Assembly (NCBI GenBank): GCA_015680905.1
Contig: CM027381.1
Coordinates: 18,763,501-18,827,500 of the forward strand
DNA: 64,000 bases
Direction: 5' to 3'
Source: Coptis chinensis
Lineage: Eukaryota; Streptophyta; Magnoliopsida; Ranunculales; Ranunculaceae
Shown piece after piece: positions 24,411-36,284 of this stretch. Every line of letters starts with the position of its first letter. The stretch's first letter is position 1. A model generated the notes under the pieces. It made no database searches. It was given only the letters and a program-made list of their open reading frames with translations, and was not told the DNA's origin. The position numbers and the translations under genes are program-made.

Positions 24411-24762
24411 TGATCAAAGACAGCGGGGGGGATGAGCCCTTCGCGGACTAATGGTCCAAATCAAAATGGGGGCAAAATGAGCTGCCCTATTAGGCTTCAC
24501 AACTGATCAAAGACAGCTGGGTGAGCCCTTCGCGGACTAACGGTCCAAATCAAACTGGGGGCAAAATGAGCTGCCCTATCAGCTTCACGGTGATTAAAAG
24601 ACAAAGGGGGGGATGAGCCCTTCGCGGACTAGCGGTCCAAATCAAACTGGGGGCAAAATGAGCTGCCCCCATCAAGCTTCACAGCTGATCAAAGACAGTG
24701 GGGGGGGATGAGCCTTCGCGGACTAAACGTCCAAATCAACTAGGAAGCAAAATTAGTTGAGA
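24411..24762. repeat. Four tandem repeats of 87-95 bp after the integrase gene
   Basis: Copies start at 24411, 24504, 24591 and 24686. All share TGATCAAAGACAG, GAGCCCTTCGCGGACTA, GGTCCAAATCAAA and GGGGGCAAAATGAGCTGCCC, and the last copy is more diverged. Tandem repeats in this 3' position are a known habit of Tat-lineage elements and a source of satellite DNA. Confidence 0.93.
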
Positions 24763-24800
24763 CAGAAATAGGCTCCAAAGCTAAAGATGGATATCAGAAG

Positions 24801-25771
24801 TAGGGGTGTGCATGGGTACCCAATTGCCCGAATCGGAACCGGAACCGAAACCATTTATAGCGGTTATGGGTCCTAAAATGTTAGACCTATTTAAAGTGGG
24901 TCTTCAAGAACTGACCCGATAAAGAACCGAAACCGTTAGAACCGAATAGTAAAAAACCGATGGGTACCGGAACCGAAACCGAAACCAATTAGTTTGATTT
25001 TGATATATAGAATTTAGTATTATATTACAATAAATAAAGACAAACCCAAACATTATTATTATATATAGTCTATATTTGTTAGGTGTAAAATTATACTAAC
25101 TATATATATAACATTTAGCATAATAGTGAATGTGTGTTATTAAATGCACTTTTTATAATATTGCATTAAATATGTGTATTATAAATATTAATAATAATGT
25201 CTATGTGTCTATGTCGTCGTATACTATGAATTAACTAATGCACTGTCTATATTAACTAATGCATGAACGTGTACGTGCTTGATATATTACATGTATATAT
25301 ATTAGATAATGAATACGTGCAATGCTAACTAACAATTGTGGTACATGTGGTATTTATTCTATATATGACGCATTATGTATAGTATAATATACATAAGTTC
25401 GATTTAAAATATACACATGCGTATAATGTATGAGAATGTATTTAAAATTTTTAGATAACTTTCAAATATTATTATTGAATTTAGGACCATTACTTCTTAT
25501 GAGAGGACAAAAATATCGATGACAAGTGTTATAGTCGCCGTAAACCAACTTTTATATCGGTTATATAACTAAATAATTTTAGCAATAAAATGTATAACCC
25601 AATAAGGAACCGAAATCGGAACCGGAACTGACTTAATTAATGGGTATGGGTCTGGGTTTTCAAAATATAAGAAAAAACCTGAAAGAACCGAACCCGATAG
25701 GAACTGCTAAAAATAGACCCAGAACCGAAACCGATAAGAACTAACCCAGAACCGACCCATGAACACCCCTA
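24801..25771. mobile_element. Nested non-autonomous hAT element, 971 bp
   Basis: The left end reads TAGGGGTGTGCATGGGTACC. The right end, read on the minus strand, is TAGGGGTGTTCATGGGTCGG. A perfect 8-bp duplication, ATCAGAAG, flanks it at 24793-24800 and 25772-25779. Subterminal DNA carries many ACCGAAACCG and GGAACCG words in both orientations; the middle is AT-rich. There is no transposase. It inserted into the Tat element after that element landed. Confidence 0.95.
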
Positions 25772-25980
25772 ATCAGAAGTACATTCAATGGGAATTATGC
25801 TTGCTAATAAAGAACTCTAGAATGCAAAACAATTGACATTGAAGACCTGCTGGGCATACCCAAAAAACCAGGCAAAAGATATAATACAAAAAGTCCAATC
25901 AGTCAAAGTATGTGAATTACAAACACACAAAAGTACAAAAACACAAGTTTCATTGAGACAAAGACACAAATTCCACTGAA

Positions 25981-28187
25981 TTACTGCTGCCCTTCGGTCG
26001 CGTCCTTCTGAGAGGACGCCAACTCCCCTTCACCAGAGGAAGGAGGATCGTTATCCAAGTCAATGGGAGAGGCGACCGCATTGGGTATGGATAGAGGCAT
26101 CACTTGAGTAGCAGCTTCAGTTGGGGAGGTGACCGGAGAGGGAGCGGAAATTGGAGCAGAGGTTGGAGTATCCGCTACTGGAGGGGGAACGGGAAGAAGG
26201 CAGACAGCCGCAGCAAGTTCTTCGAGCTGTTGTTTAAGTTCACGGCCAATCTTCTTCTCAGCTAGGCTACGAAAACGCTCCGTGGCCTCCTTCACGGCTT
26301 TATCTACAGCGGCTTAAGTGGCGATCTTACCTGCCTCTTTTTGGCCCTCCAGTTTGGATGTCACACCTGCAACATTATCGCGATGCTTGTCTTCAGCCAG
26401 CTGGAGCGCCTTTTGAGCCTTCACGGCTACAATTCGAAGATCATCACGGTCCTTCTCCACCTTGGCATATTTAGCTTTCCAGCCATCAGGACCTTCAATC
26501 TCTTGCTTCATGGTCTCCAACGATTCTAGCATGTTGGTTAAGCCGCGCACCACATAGCCGATGTCCAAACTCAGCTGAAAGGAATGATTGATTACCAAAC
26601 TATCCAAAGAAAAAGATAGGATATAAAGGGAAAAATTTAAACCTTTTCCCAGCCGTGGTAAATGGATGCTCTATGTGAGGCGAACGTGCCAGAGTCTCCA
26701 TACGCTTGATCTTTGGGAAGATGCGAGCTGAAGAAAAGAGAAGCCGCGACAGCGGTGTTATCTAGGGCCGAGTCGTGAATCGTTATATCATGATCTCTGG
26801 CCTTGAATTGAGGGCTCCATATGTCAATTGCACCAGAGGACAAGGGCCCAGATGGGTAAGGGTCTTTCCCAGGATGGCGCGTGGGAGCAATAGGCCGCGT
26901 CGGTAGTTCGGTACAGCAATGGTTTCAGTGGGGGGCTGGAGCTGCGGTCCTAGCCTTTTTGGTTGGGGGACTCTTGGCTGCAACTTCGGTGGGCTCATCC
27001 CCATCCGAGTCACTTTCCCAAAGTTTGAGCTTGTTAGTGGCCATGGCAGCTTCAGTTACAGTAAAGGAGGGTTGAGCAAAGTCATCTTCCCAATCCGCTA
27101 CAGCAGAGTAGGAAGAGGGGGCGGTATCTGGAGTAGTGGTATGGGATTGGGCGGCAGCCCGTTGGGCAACGACTTTGGAGTGGTATATCTTGTTGGTGTA
27201 CTTGAAGGACTTGTAGGCCTTTCTTTTAGGACGAGGGGAGGGTTTGGGGAGTCTTTCTTTGGGTGGTGCTGGGCGATAGAGTGGACCTTGATATTTACCA
27301 ATGTATTTCAACGAAGGATCAAGGAGAAGAGGGTTGCCTTTTTCTGGATCTATGCCGAGAAATTCACACTGGGCACTTCCTAAATCGTGGAGTCTTTGAA
27401 AAGTTGCTAATAAGACGCCGGTGTAAATTTTAGATCGCGAATCAGGGATCCAACCTGTGTCACAAAAGAAAGACAAGTTAAAAGCAAGTTAGGAAGGAGC
27501 ACTGCGAACCAAAAGATTTTACGTACCACTAGTAAGGAAACTGAGATGCCTTAGAGAAACTTTAGATGAAAGATCCGTGGATAGAAAACTACCGGACACA
27601 TATAACGGATAATAATGCCACACTTTGTCAGAGGTAGTAATGTGGAGGACAAAGGACTTCTTCTGCGGACGTGTACAAAAGGACTGATATCCTACACTAC
27701 CAAATTTGGTGCTCTTCTTTATATAATAATGAGCTATTATATCGCATAGTTGGATTTTGGGAGAATTGGTTTCGTTGTAATGATTCGCGACATATAGGAT
27801 ACGCCAAAAGTTACCAATGCCTTGGCATGGGGGGATGATGAAGTGGTTACATACCTCGACGTCAAGAGGAGTTAAAGGAAACCGCAAGCCTGCCGCTATC
27901 TGACCTACAGTAGCGATGAGACAACCGGGCCGCGATTTGACTAGATGTGGGAAATGGGTGACGCCAGGCACGTGCTCAAGGATCACATTGGTTGGGATGC
28001 CGTAAGCAGCTTTAACTGCATCTAAGTTGGATCTACAGTGGTATGAAAGGGGAGGAGGAAGAGTGGCTTTCCTTCCTGAAGCCGTTGAATCAAATTGTTT
28101 CGTGGTATGACCGCTAGATCTGGGAGTGGAGGACTCCGATCCATCGGATCGAGTAGCTGAGGTACTCATCGATTCGGACTCCAACAT
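25981..28187 (-). pseudogene. Antisense gene region of the Tat element
   Basis: Several minus-strand open stretches form one region between the tandem repeats and the 3' LTR. The first part (from 28187) has an AAGLRFPLTPLDVEVC block and NFWRILYVANHYN, which resemble the Pfam family named putative gypsy-type transposon (Transposase_28). The later part is Ala/Glu-rich coiled coil. GT-AG splicing between parts is plausible, as known for antisense ORFs of this lineage. The function in the family is not established. Completeness is not judged here. Confidence 0.7.
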
Positions 28188-28563
28188 GACAGAATAAAAC
28201 AAATTGGAGAGCCCCAACTGAGTTAACAAGGGGGAAAATAAACTACGAAGGGAAAGGAAGGGGAACAGTAACACGAATGAGAATAACCAGAAACAAATGA
28301 CAGGAACAAAGGGGATGAAGACAACCCTGAGTTACAAAGCAGCAAAGAGCAACGAAAAGAAAAACTCGAACCTTGAGCGACCAAAGATCCACCGGAAACG
28401 AAGAACAGTGAGAAGGGTTGAAGAGGCTGGAAGAGAAAAGTGAGAAGGTTTAGATAAAGGAGTGGGGGTTTTGAAGAAAGAGAAATGTTTGAGCGGGATA
28501 CTAAGCGATAGGGACAAAAATGTAATCTCAGAAGAAAACGACAACGGGACCGAGAGGGGCATC

Positions 28564-28871
28564 TGTATAGGACGTATTCATGACATGTGGAGTCATAGGT
28601 GGCAAAGGGGTCATATGCAGAGTAGTGAAGAGGAGACATGATGCAGCGGATCAGGTCCGCGGTAACCTAACTGCCTAGAACTGCCATATAGAGAGTGGGA
28701 CAGGTGGGGAGATGAGGAGCGTGAGATGGGGGAGAGATGAACGAACCTGATGAAAAGAGAAGTTAGAAAAAAGAGATAGTATATAAAGAATAGAGAGAGA
28801 AAAAGAAGAGGGTGAAGAAAAAAGAGAGAGAGGGATACCCTAATACAAGTGAGTTCATAGGTTGTAATACA
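28564..28871 (+). repeat. 3' LTR of the Tat element
   Basis: It begins TGTATAGGAC and matches the 5' LTR almost base for base to GGTTGTAATA, then ends about 10 bp short of it. A purine-rich GAGAGGGG lies just upstream, in the place of the polypurine tract. Confidence 0.9.
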
Positions 28872-31324
28872 AGTCGAGCATGAGCCCTGTGTCTCTGGAC
28901 CAAGCCCTTTTAAACAATGGCATATGGGAGATTACTTTAGCTTTGAGTTCTTCAGCCCAAACACAACCAAGTATGACCCTGGCTACAATTACAGATCCTT
29001 CATCGGGAAATGGCAAGATTATCTCCAATAATGAAGCACCTACCCGCTCCCAACCACCTCCTTCCTTTCCCAATGATAACCCCCCTTCACTTGAAACTCC
29101 CTTTGTCTCATGTTCTTTGATTCCACCACCATGCATCTGAACCCATTCAGGTTTATAGATTCCTTAGCCTACCTACACGTGGAAGAGGTTTTAAGACCTT
29201 GGCTTCTCGATGTCTAAAAAGAAATTTAAATAAATTTGGAGGAAGCTCATCTATTAGAAATCCAAACAAGGCTTTGATTCAAGTAGGGGAAAAATGGAAG
29301 ACTTTTTCTGGAGAAGAAGAACATATGGCTAATAATGGCAACAATGGTTGGGTTCGCAGGAGTGTATGAGTGATTGAGCATAGATCAAAGAAAGCTAGAC
29401 AGACACAAACGAGATGAGAGCTAGAGGGGAAGGAGATCTGCTGATTCCCCCTCATGCTACCATTATCCCATTATCTAGTGATTTAGTTGAGTCTGGAAAT
29501 GCTATGGGTTTACATGGACCTATTAGTTCAAGTGAACCTTCGTCAACTGATTCAACAGTGCTAGATGAAACCTTTACGAAATCAAATGTCTCTGATGATC
29601 TGGAGGCTGATCTTGTTCTCCCTTTGGTGATTTTTAACCCTCCTGGACAAGAAGTTATACAAGCAAATCAAGAACTGGATATGATACCACAAGGCAACCA
29701 GGAATTAATAGGGTATGAATCGGATGTGGAAGAGTATGCTGCTCAACCTTTGGCCATTGATGCATCCTCAGTGGCTCACAAACTTCATTTTCATAGCTGT
29801 CAAGGTGAAACTGGGGAAAGCTCTGGCACTCAGCAAGGTGTTGTTTCTGGCTTTGGACAATTGGGTTATGGGAATGATGTGTTGAGTCTTGCAAACAGTG
29901 GAGGTATGTACTCTCCTCCAGGGTTCGCGGTGGCTGTCCCTAAACAGCCACCTCCAAAACAATGATACACGTATGGAATTGCTGGAAAATCAGTTCCTCC
30001 ACAACAATTCAAGATCAAAAGGACCCTATAGGTAGATATGATCCAGTTATTGTTTGTCTCTTGGAAACAAAAGTTAGTAGTGAAAGGATTAGTAGTATTA
30101 GTAGGACAATTAAGTATGGGGGTTGCTTCAGTGTCCCAGCTGTAGTTCTGAGTGGTGGTCTTGCTGTGCTCTAGCAAGATGGTGTTGACTTAGAAATCTT
30201 GGGGGCTAGACACAACTAGGTGACAGGTAAACTTACAAATTTCAATAATAATGAACCATGTTTTTTTTAGTATGTGGTGAACCTTCAACATGCAATAGAA
30301 GTAAAGTTTGGGATGAATTAAAAGATGTGGCATTTCTGATAATGGGTCCTTGGTGTCCTTTTGGGGATTTTAATGCTATATCCTCCTTAGATGAGAAAAT
30401 AGAAGGGGGAGAAGTGTGTTTAATAAAAACTTGCTTGAGTTCAATGAACTCATTGATGACTTAGGTCTTATTGACCTTGGGTTTAAGTTCACTTGGAGTA
30501 ATAATAGGGCTCCTGATGATCATATTATTGAAAGGCTAGATAGAGCTATGGCTACAGATGCTTGGCTCCTGGCTTTTCCTAGAATGTAAGTTAAAACTTT
30601 GGTAAATGCTTCTTCTGACCATCTGTCAATTATGATTACTCTTGATAATTATATTAAGGATAATGTTGAGCTTCCTAAACCTTTTCGTTTCTATGACATG
30701 TGGTTTTTAGATAGTTCTTGTATTCCTGTTATTGACATTGCTTGGAAGTTTATTATGCATGATTTACCTGACTGGAATGTGTTACATAAGCTGAAGCTTA
30801 TATAACAGCATCTCACTTTGTGGAATAAAAAATTTCTTGGAAACAGTTTTACATACAAACATAAAATAGGTTAAAAACAAGTTAGAAAATGTGTTAATAC
30901 AACAATTTAATCCTACTAACTATGAAAAAGCAAAAGTTTTAAAATCTCAATTGTTTGATTGGTTAGAAAAAGAAGAATTTTTTTGGAAACAAAAGTCTAC
31001 TAACCACTCGCTAAAGGATGGAGGTAGGAATACTAGATTTTTTCACCTCTCCACCATTTATAGAAGATAGAAGAACAAAATCGAGAACCTTAAAAAAAAT
31101 GAGGGAAATTGGAGCATAGGTAGAGATGATGTAGGAGCTAATATCAATGCCTACTTCAAAGATATGATCAGCTACTCTTATAACCCTCAAGAAAATGAGA
31201 GTATATATTCTTGAACTCTTCCAACCTTGTATAACTGACAGAGAGAATGAGATCTTAATGCTATTCCTACTGAGGATATTATTTGGAAGGTGGTTCAGAA
31301 GATGGGTAATCTGAAGGCCCCTGT
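28872..31324 (+). mobile_element. Second L1-type LINE, plus strand, truncated at both ends
   Basis: The first 1.1 kb encodes the C-terminal, low-complexity part of ORF1, including a 183-codon open stretch (29414-29965). ORF2 follows from 29962 with the endonuclease N-terminus (MIHVWNCW, then YDPVIVCLLETKVS), the GDFNAI block near 30370, and the SDHLSI block near 30615. The linker to the polymerase runs on, but the match stops at 31324, just after the GNLKAP block that opens the RT domain. RT and poly(A) are absent. LINEs normally lose the 5' end, so loss of the 3' end points to later deletion or insertion. Several stops and frame changes are present in ORF1 and ORF2. Confidence 0.88.
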
Positions 31325-31877
31325 GTCACGGACACAGAGATGGACCCATGGTATAGTGAGGGTATTCAGTTGAATATACCATCAAGTTTCCTAAAAAAAA
31401 CTACTACTTTTGCTTAACAGTTCATAACTTAACTTGCCCAGTAGTCTTTCTCACTCCACTACTTATATACATCAAACATGTTTGATAACTAGTCGACTAG
31501 TCCACCACACATCACTCCTTTAAAATTAAAACAAACTAAACACTAGGTCTTCAATTCTCTTCCTTTCTTCGATCAATTTCACGAGTTTCTTCATATATTT
31601 ATACTTCATTTCTAATCTCCCCTCTTCTTTCAGCAGTTGATGTATTCATGTACGTGTATAATTACAGAAAACTTGTATGTTTATAGTGGTATCGTCTATC
31701 CTTATCTATCAATGAAGTTCAATATTTTGATGCGCTAGTTGTTGATTGTTTTTGTCTATGACATCATTTTACTAAACAACATTTAACTAGTTTGTCTGGT
31801 TATTGATTTCGACGTGAATACCCTAGTTGAAAACTTTGGGTCCATCCCTGCATGAACACGTGACCAGTCTTCAAATA
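31325..31877. other. Possible decayed TIR element, 0.55 kb
   Basis: The left end (GATGGACCCA, then AGGGTATTCA, at 31341-31372) reappears inverted near the right end (about 31812-31852). The two copies are imperfect over about 60 bp and no target duplication was recognised. If real, it is the insertion that cut the second LINE. No coding frame is seen. Confidence 0.4.
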
Positions 31878-32888
31878 TGCGTTTTTATCATCTTATAATG
31901 TTTCAATTTAATCGAATTATATGATCAATAATGTAGAAAACTCATGTTCTTATTGCTTTTTCAGGATACAAGGCTATTCTGGACCAAATACCTCAAAAGA
32001 CGTGTTTTAGAGCCAAAAGGAGCCTAAAAGGGACCTTATAGGACAATTGAGAAAAAGTGCCAAAAAGTCAACGGTTAAGGTCAAAGTCAACTTAAAGGGT
32101 TCAAAAACTCAAAAGCTCAGGAAACACTCCAAGGTTTCAAAGACCAAGGGCTCAACCTTTTGCAAGACAATGACTAAGCACCTAAAGCTTTAAAAAACCA
32201 AAGGCTAAAATTCCCAAAGACATGGGCTTAGGCCCAAAAGGGCTTGGTCCTATCCACTCAAATCTAGAAGGCCCAAGAAGGTTCTAGATTAGGTTGCTTG
32301 ATGGATAAGATATGAGAGGGGAAAACTTGTACATCTCTACATATATATAAGTGTAGAGATGCCACAAAAGAAAGGAGCTAGTTAACTAATAGCTAGACTC
32401 TAGTAGGAGTAGGAGATAATAATTAGTTAATTGTTTTTATTTAGTTTTATTATTATTATTTTTCATTTTCATTGTTTTAAAGCTTCAAACTTTTTTGAAT
32501 CAAGTTAGTTTTCTTCCATTCAAAGTGTTTAATCTTGTGTCTTTCATCAAAATAGTTTTTCAAAATATCTTCTTATTCATTCATTCAACACACCAAAGTT
32601 ATTTATACTCATTTGAATCGATCAAATGAGTATAACTTGCTAACCAAGCTACCTTTACTTATCAATATCTACATGTTTTACACTTAAACAACTCAAGTAT
32701 TCTTGTTTTAATCCTCAAAACCTTAATAACTAGTTGTTGTCTACATCTTCATACACCAAAAACTTACTAAGAACAAAAGAAAAGTTACAAAAATGTTTAG
32801 TTTTTCTCCATCATACTTCTATTCTTCAAAGATCTAAGATGAACAACTTTAAAACCCAATACCCAACCACTGCACTAATTATACTTCA
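31878..32888 (+). repeat. Degenerate LTR module 1 (Athila-like type)
   Basis: It starts TGCGTTTTTATC and has the architecture of the Athila LTRs in this window: a TTTTTCAGGA phrase about 85 bp in, a GAGCCAAAAGGAGCC phrase, then AAAAAGTCAACGG and GTCAAAGTCAA. It ends just before TGGTGCCGCTGTC, a primer-binding-site-like sequence at 32891. About 250 bp of non-coding internal DNA follows, ending in a GGGCGACCGCTGA phrase. Confidence 0.55.
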
Positions 32889-33142
32889 AATGGTGCCGCT
32901 GTCATGGATCTGATGATATGAGAAGAAGGGTGAATCAAAAGGGGAGTAACTTTCTCTTTTCTTAATACTTTTCAACTTGTTTTTCTTATTTTCAAGTTTT
33001 ATTTTCTGTTTGAATCTTACTAATCCAGTTTCTTGATGATTTAAGGTATCACTCTGGGTTAAAAACAACTTCATGAAGCGACAAAAGAAAGCCGGTCAAA
33101 AGCTACTTGAACGAGACGGGCGACCGCTGATCAACTCCCAAA

Positions 33143-33990
33143 TGTGTATTTTATTACTTATACATTACTGCATTACAGCTCTTCATACGCATAATAAATA
33201 GACAACTCATAGCTTTTACTGCCTTTTGCAGGTTACAGGTCATTTCAGACCACTTATCATAAAAGCTGTATTTTAGTGCCGAAAGGAGCCTTATTAACGC
33301 TTATTATGAAGACTGAAGCTACTATGAAAAAGTGCTGAAAAAGTCAAAGTCAAAGGTTAAAGACTCAAAATCAGAGGACTGAAAGTCATGTCCTTAACTT
33401 AGAAGACTGGAGATGGATGGTCTTACTATAAAAGAAGACTTGCTCAAAACCTATCTTGCTCAAGAAGATAGAGGAAAAGCAAAATCATAAAGGAAAAACA
33501 AAAAACAACATTGTGAGGTATCTTGATTGTAGGGGGGAGAGAGCAAATCAGTCATTGGAAAAAAGGTGTAATATAAAAGCCAAAAAGTAGGAGGAGAGAA
33601 GGAACCTAGACTTAATATATGGTAATGTTGGAGTATAGTAGATTTTAATTTCAAGTCATTTACATTTTCAAGTTTTTATTGCTTTATTTATTTTTGTTCT
33701 TCAATACAATTTTTCAATTCAAGTTTGTTTTTCAAGTTTCAATCCAAGTTATTCTTCAATATAAGTTTCCATTCAAGTTGTTATTCAAGTTTCAATCCAA
33801 GTTTCCATTGTTCAATACAAGTATTTCCATTCAAGTTTTTAGTCAAGTTTCAATACAAGTTTGCATTCTTTCAAAAACAAGTTATGAGCTTTAAGAACTA
33901 CTACCTTCCCACCTTCATAAATTTCCATCAATCCATCTCTAAAAATTTATGGTGAACCTCAACACAAACTTTCACAATACAACTACTTCA
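33143..33990 (+). repeat. Degenerate LTR module 2 (Athila-like type)
   Basis: It starts TGTGTATTTTATT, aligns phrase by phrase with module 1 (TTTTGCAGGT, GTGCCGAAAGGAGCC, AAAAAGTCAAAGTCAA), and ends before TGGCACGATTGG at 33993. The internal DNA after it again ends in a GGGGCGACCGCTTG phrase near 34206. Modules 1 and 2 therefore repeat the same LTR-plus-short-leader layout but are strongly diverged. A stretch rich in TTCAAGTTTC words lies at about 33670-33870. Confidence 0.55.
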
Positions 33991-34260
33991 AATGGCACGA
34001 TTGGAAGAAATGGATTCATGGTTGAGCTCTAAGGAGGGAAGCAACATTCTTTCATCTCCATTTCTTGTTTTTCAAATTTTTAGTCATTTTATTTCGTTTA
34101 TTTTTAGTAATGATCTATTTTGCTTCAAATCCAGGTAAGTGGTTGAACAACTGGAGAGGAGCTGGAGCCATTAATGGAAATTGGGATAACTTCGCCGGAA
34201 CCAGAGGGGCGACCGCTTGTTGACCGGCCAGCGACTGCCCACCCATCTCCAACAATAGTT

Positions 34261-35355
34261 CGATAGTTTTTTGACAGCTTGATCTACATTTTCTTGTGGT
34301 TTCGACTACGGATATGGATTTTGTAATAGAGTAGTATAAATCGGTGAACTTTTTTTTGATAAATATAAAAAGAAAAAAAAAGAACGAAAATATAAAAAAA
34401 AATTACTTAATATTAGTTATGTTATATTAGGATGAGTTGATCACTTGGTTGAAGTTGTGCAACTTACCAAGAATTAGAGTTTTCATTGCCTTGGGAAGTT
34501 CGAGTGTCTAAGGCGAGTCATGAATCATACGCTCACACACTTTGAACCAACTTGGTAATCAACACTCTAATTACGATTAACTCTAGTTAATCTATTAGTA
34601 GATTAGTATTAGTTTTACTTTTATGTTTTGGGCCTTTGAAGGCAAAGTTGTATAATTATTAAAACCCAGACTGTGGGCTTTTTAAATAGGTTTTTTTGTA
34701 ACATAAAACAGAGAATGCTCAAACGGTTGGGCCCAATTCTCAGATCATGCGCCAACCAACGTCGCCTTCACCTCAAGCAGCGTGTAAGCACGGCTTGAGA
34801 GGTAAGCTCTAAACAACCTTGAAGCCCTGTAAGAGGAGACCTTGAGTGTTACGAGCATGCTTATATGATTGTTTGAGTTAAATTTTTGCACTGTAATTTC
34901 AATTAATGTATAAGGCTGAACCCGAGCCAAATAACAACCATTGGGAGGTCATTACCCAATGTAGATGGAGATAAACCGGACGTTGCTTGTTACTTGAGGC
35001 CTAGTCAAACAAACAAATTAAAATCAATCAACTAGAGCCTAAAGTAGTCACACTCCTCTAGAAAAGGACAAAAATATAGCCATGAGGATTTAGAGTAATC
35101 AATTACCAGATTCTGGTGGATCAACTACTTTCCTCACTCCCTTCCCCCAGATTCACCATGAGTGAGTTTCTTGGTAGCACGCCACTTGGTAAAGTGATTG
35201 CTTACTCTTCTGAGCCATGTAGTAGATACATTATACTTTCGTGCCCAACTGTTCGTTTCGAACAAGGCATAGTAATCTAAAGACCAAGCAAACATATTCA
35301 AAAATCCAAAAAAATGAATTTCTGCTGTTTGTGCATCATCCTTGTTTGAGCATTC
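34261..35355. other. No gene recognised
   Basis: AT-rich DNA with a poly-A-rich stretch near 34360-34405. A minus-strand open frame at 35134-35379 has a protein-like composition but no recognised motif. The stretch may be leader of the element whose ORF starts at 35356. Confidence 0.4.
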
Positions 35356-36284
35356 ATGGATTATCAATATGCATCGCAACCATCATGGAATTACAATACA
35401 AACGCTGAACTTTGTTCTTTTTATGGTAGTCCTTATCACTGGTTATCTCATTGTCCATCATATACTGAATTCGAGTATACTATAGGAAATCCTTACAAAT
35501 ATGATCCTCAATTTTCAAATTTCCCTAGTACCCCATACACTCAAGAGTTTTCTAGTCCTGCAAATAATTCATGGAGTTCCACCACAAATAGTCAACCACC
35601 ATTCATGTATCCACCTGGTCAGTCAGTGTGCAGTTTCACCCAAAATCCATTACCATTCACATCACCATCCATGTCAAATTCATATCCCACTCAACCTTCT
35701 GTTGCAGACCAACTTTACCAGGAAATGACCAAGCAAATAATACTAACTCAACAAATAGCAACTACCTTATGTTTTCTCCAATCCTATTCAAAAGATTCCA
35801 CATTTGAGACTAATATTCTTTCTACTAGTCTAGAACCCATCCAACAAGAGGAACAAGGTGTTACTATAACAAAACAAATTGCTAAAGCCCATCCTGATAT
35901 TTATGACCAATTAAAACCACATCACCATCCACCTGACTATCGTATGAATCCCAGATCTTATGATGATGACTATATGCCTGAAGTCACAATTTCTCTTACA
36001 TGCCTTAATGCATCATCCTCACCCATAAATGAGAAAACTATGGTAGAAGAAACTGAAGAACCTGTGTTGGAAATTAACTCGACAAACTTGGACAATGACA
36101 TTGAGAAAGTTTATGAAAATATAGGAAGAGAGGAAAAAGAAAATCAAGTGCCCAAAAAAGAGGATATAAAATCTATGGTGGAACGAAGATCTCAATTTAC
36201 TTTGGTCATTCAAGACTTAACAATGGAACAAATTTGTGACATCCTTATAATTTCTGAAATGAACCACAATTCTATGGATACGCC
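35356..36284 (+). pseudogene. Unassigned retroelement ORF, cut by an Athila LTR
   Basis: An open frame of about 310 codons. It starts with an aromatic, Asn/Ser-rich segment carrying a zinc-knuckle-like CSFYGSPYHWLSHC, then a Pro/Ser/Thr-rich region with repeated SFTQNP and SPSMSNSYP-like phrases, a QxxTxxQ helix, and an acidic Lys/Glu C-terminal part. It lies downstream of LTR module 2 and its primer-site-like sequence, so it is probably the gag-like or accessory product of that element. The last residues before the stop are encoded by the invading LTR, which starts at 36285. I do not recognise the family beyond this. Confidence 0.5.

Larger units (their letters stand above)
18552..28871 (+). 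mobile_element. Ty3/gypsy LTR retrotransposon, Tat lineage
   Basis: A fossil element of about 10.3 kb with both LTRs. The order is LTR, primer-binding site, gag, protease, reverse transcriptase, RNase H, a second archaeal-type RNase H, integrase, tandem repeats, an antisense gene region, LTR. The dual RNase H and antisense gene place it in the Tat lineage. The two LTRs differ at about five of some 308 aligned positions, four of them transitions. That implies roughly 0.6-1.2 million years at commonly used plant rates. It has about half a dozen breaks in its coding region and is not intact. One hAT element is nested in it. No clear 5-bp target duplication was found, since the 3' LTR end is about 10 bp shorter than the 5' one. 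Confidence 0.92.

Noticed and set aside
18547-28876. Target duplication for the Tat element
   Set aside because: TTCAA on the left and AGTCG on the right do not match. The right LTR seems shortened, so the duplication cannot be assigned.
35134-35379. Minus-strand ORF that looked like an exon of a host gene
   Set aside because: It has a protein-like composition but no recognised motif, partner exon or splice frame; not enough to call a gene.
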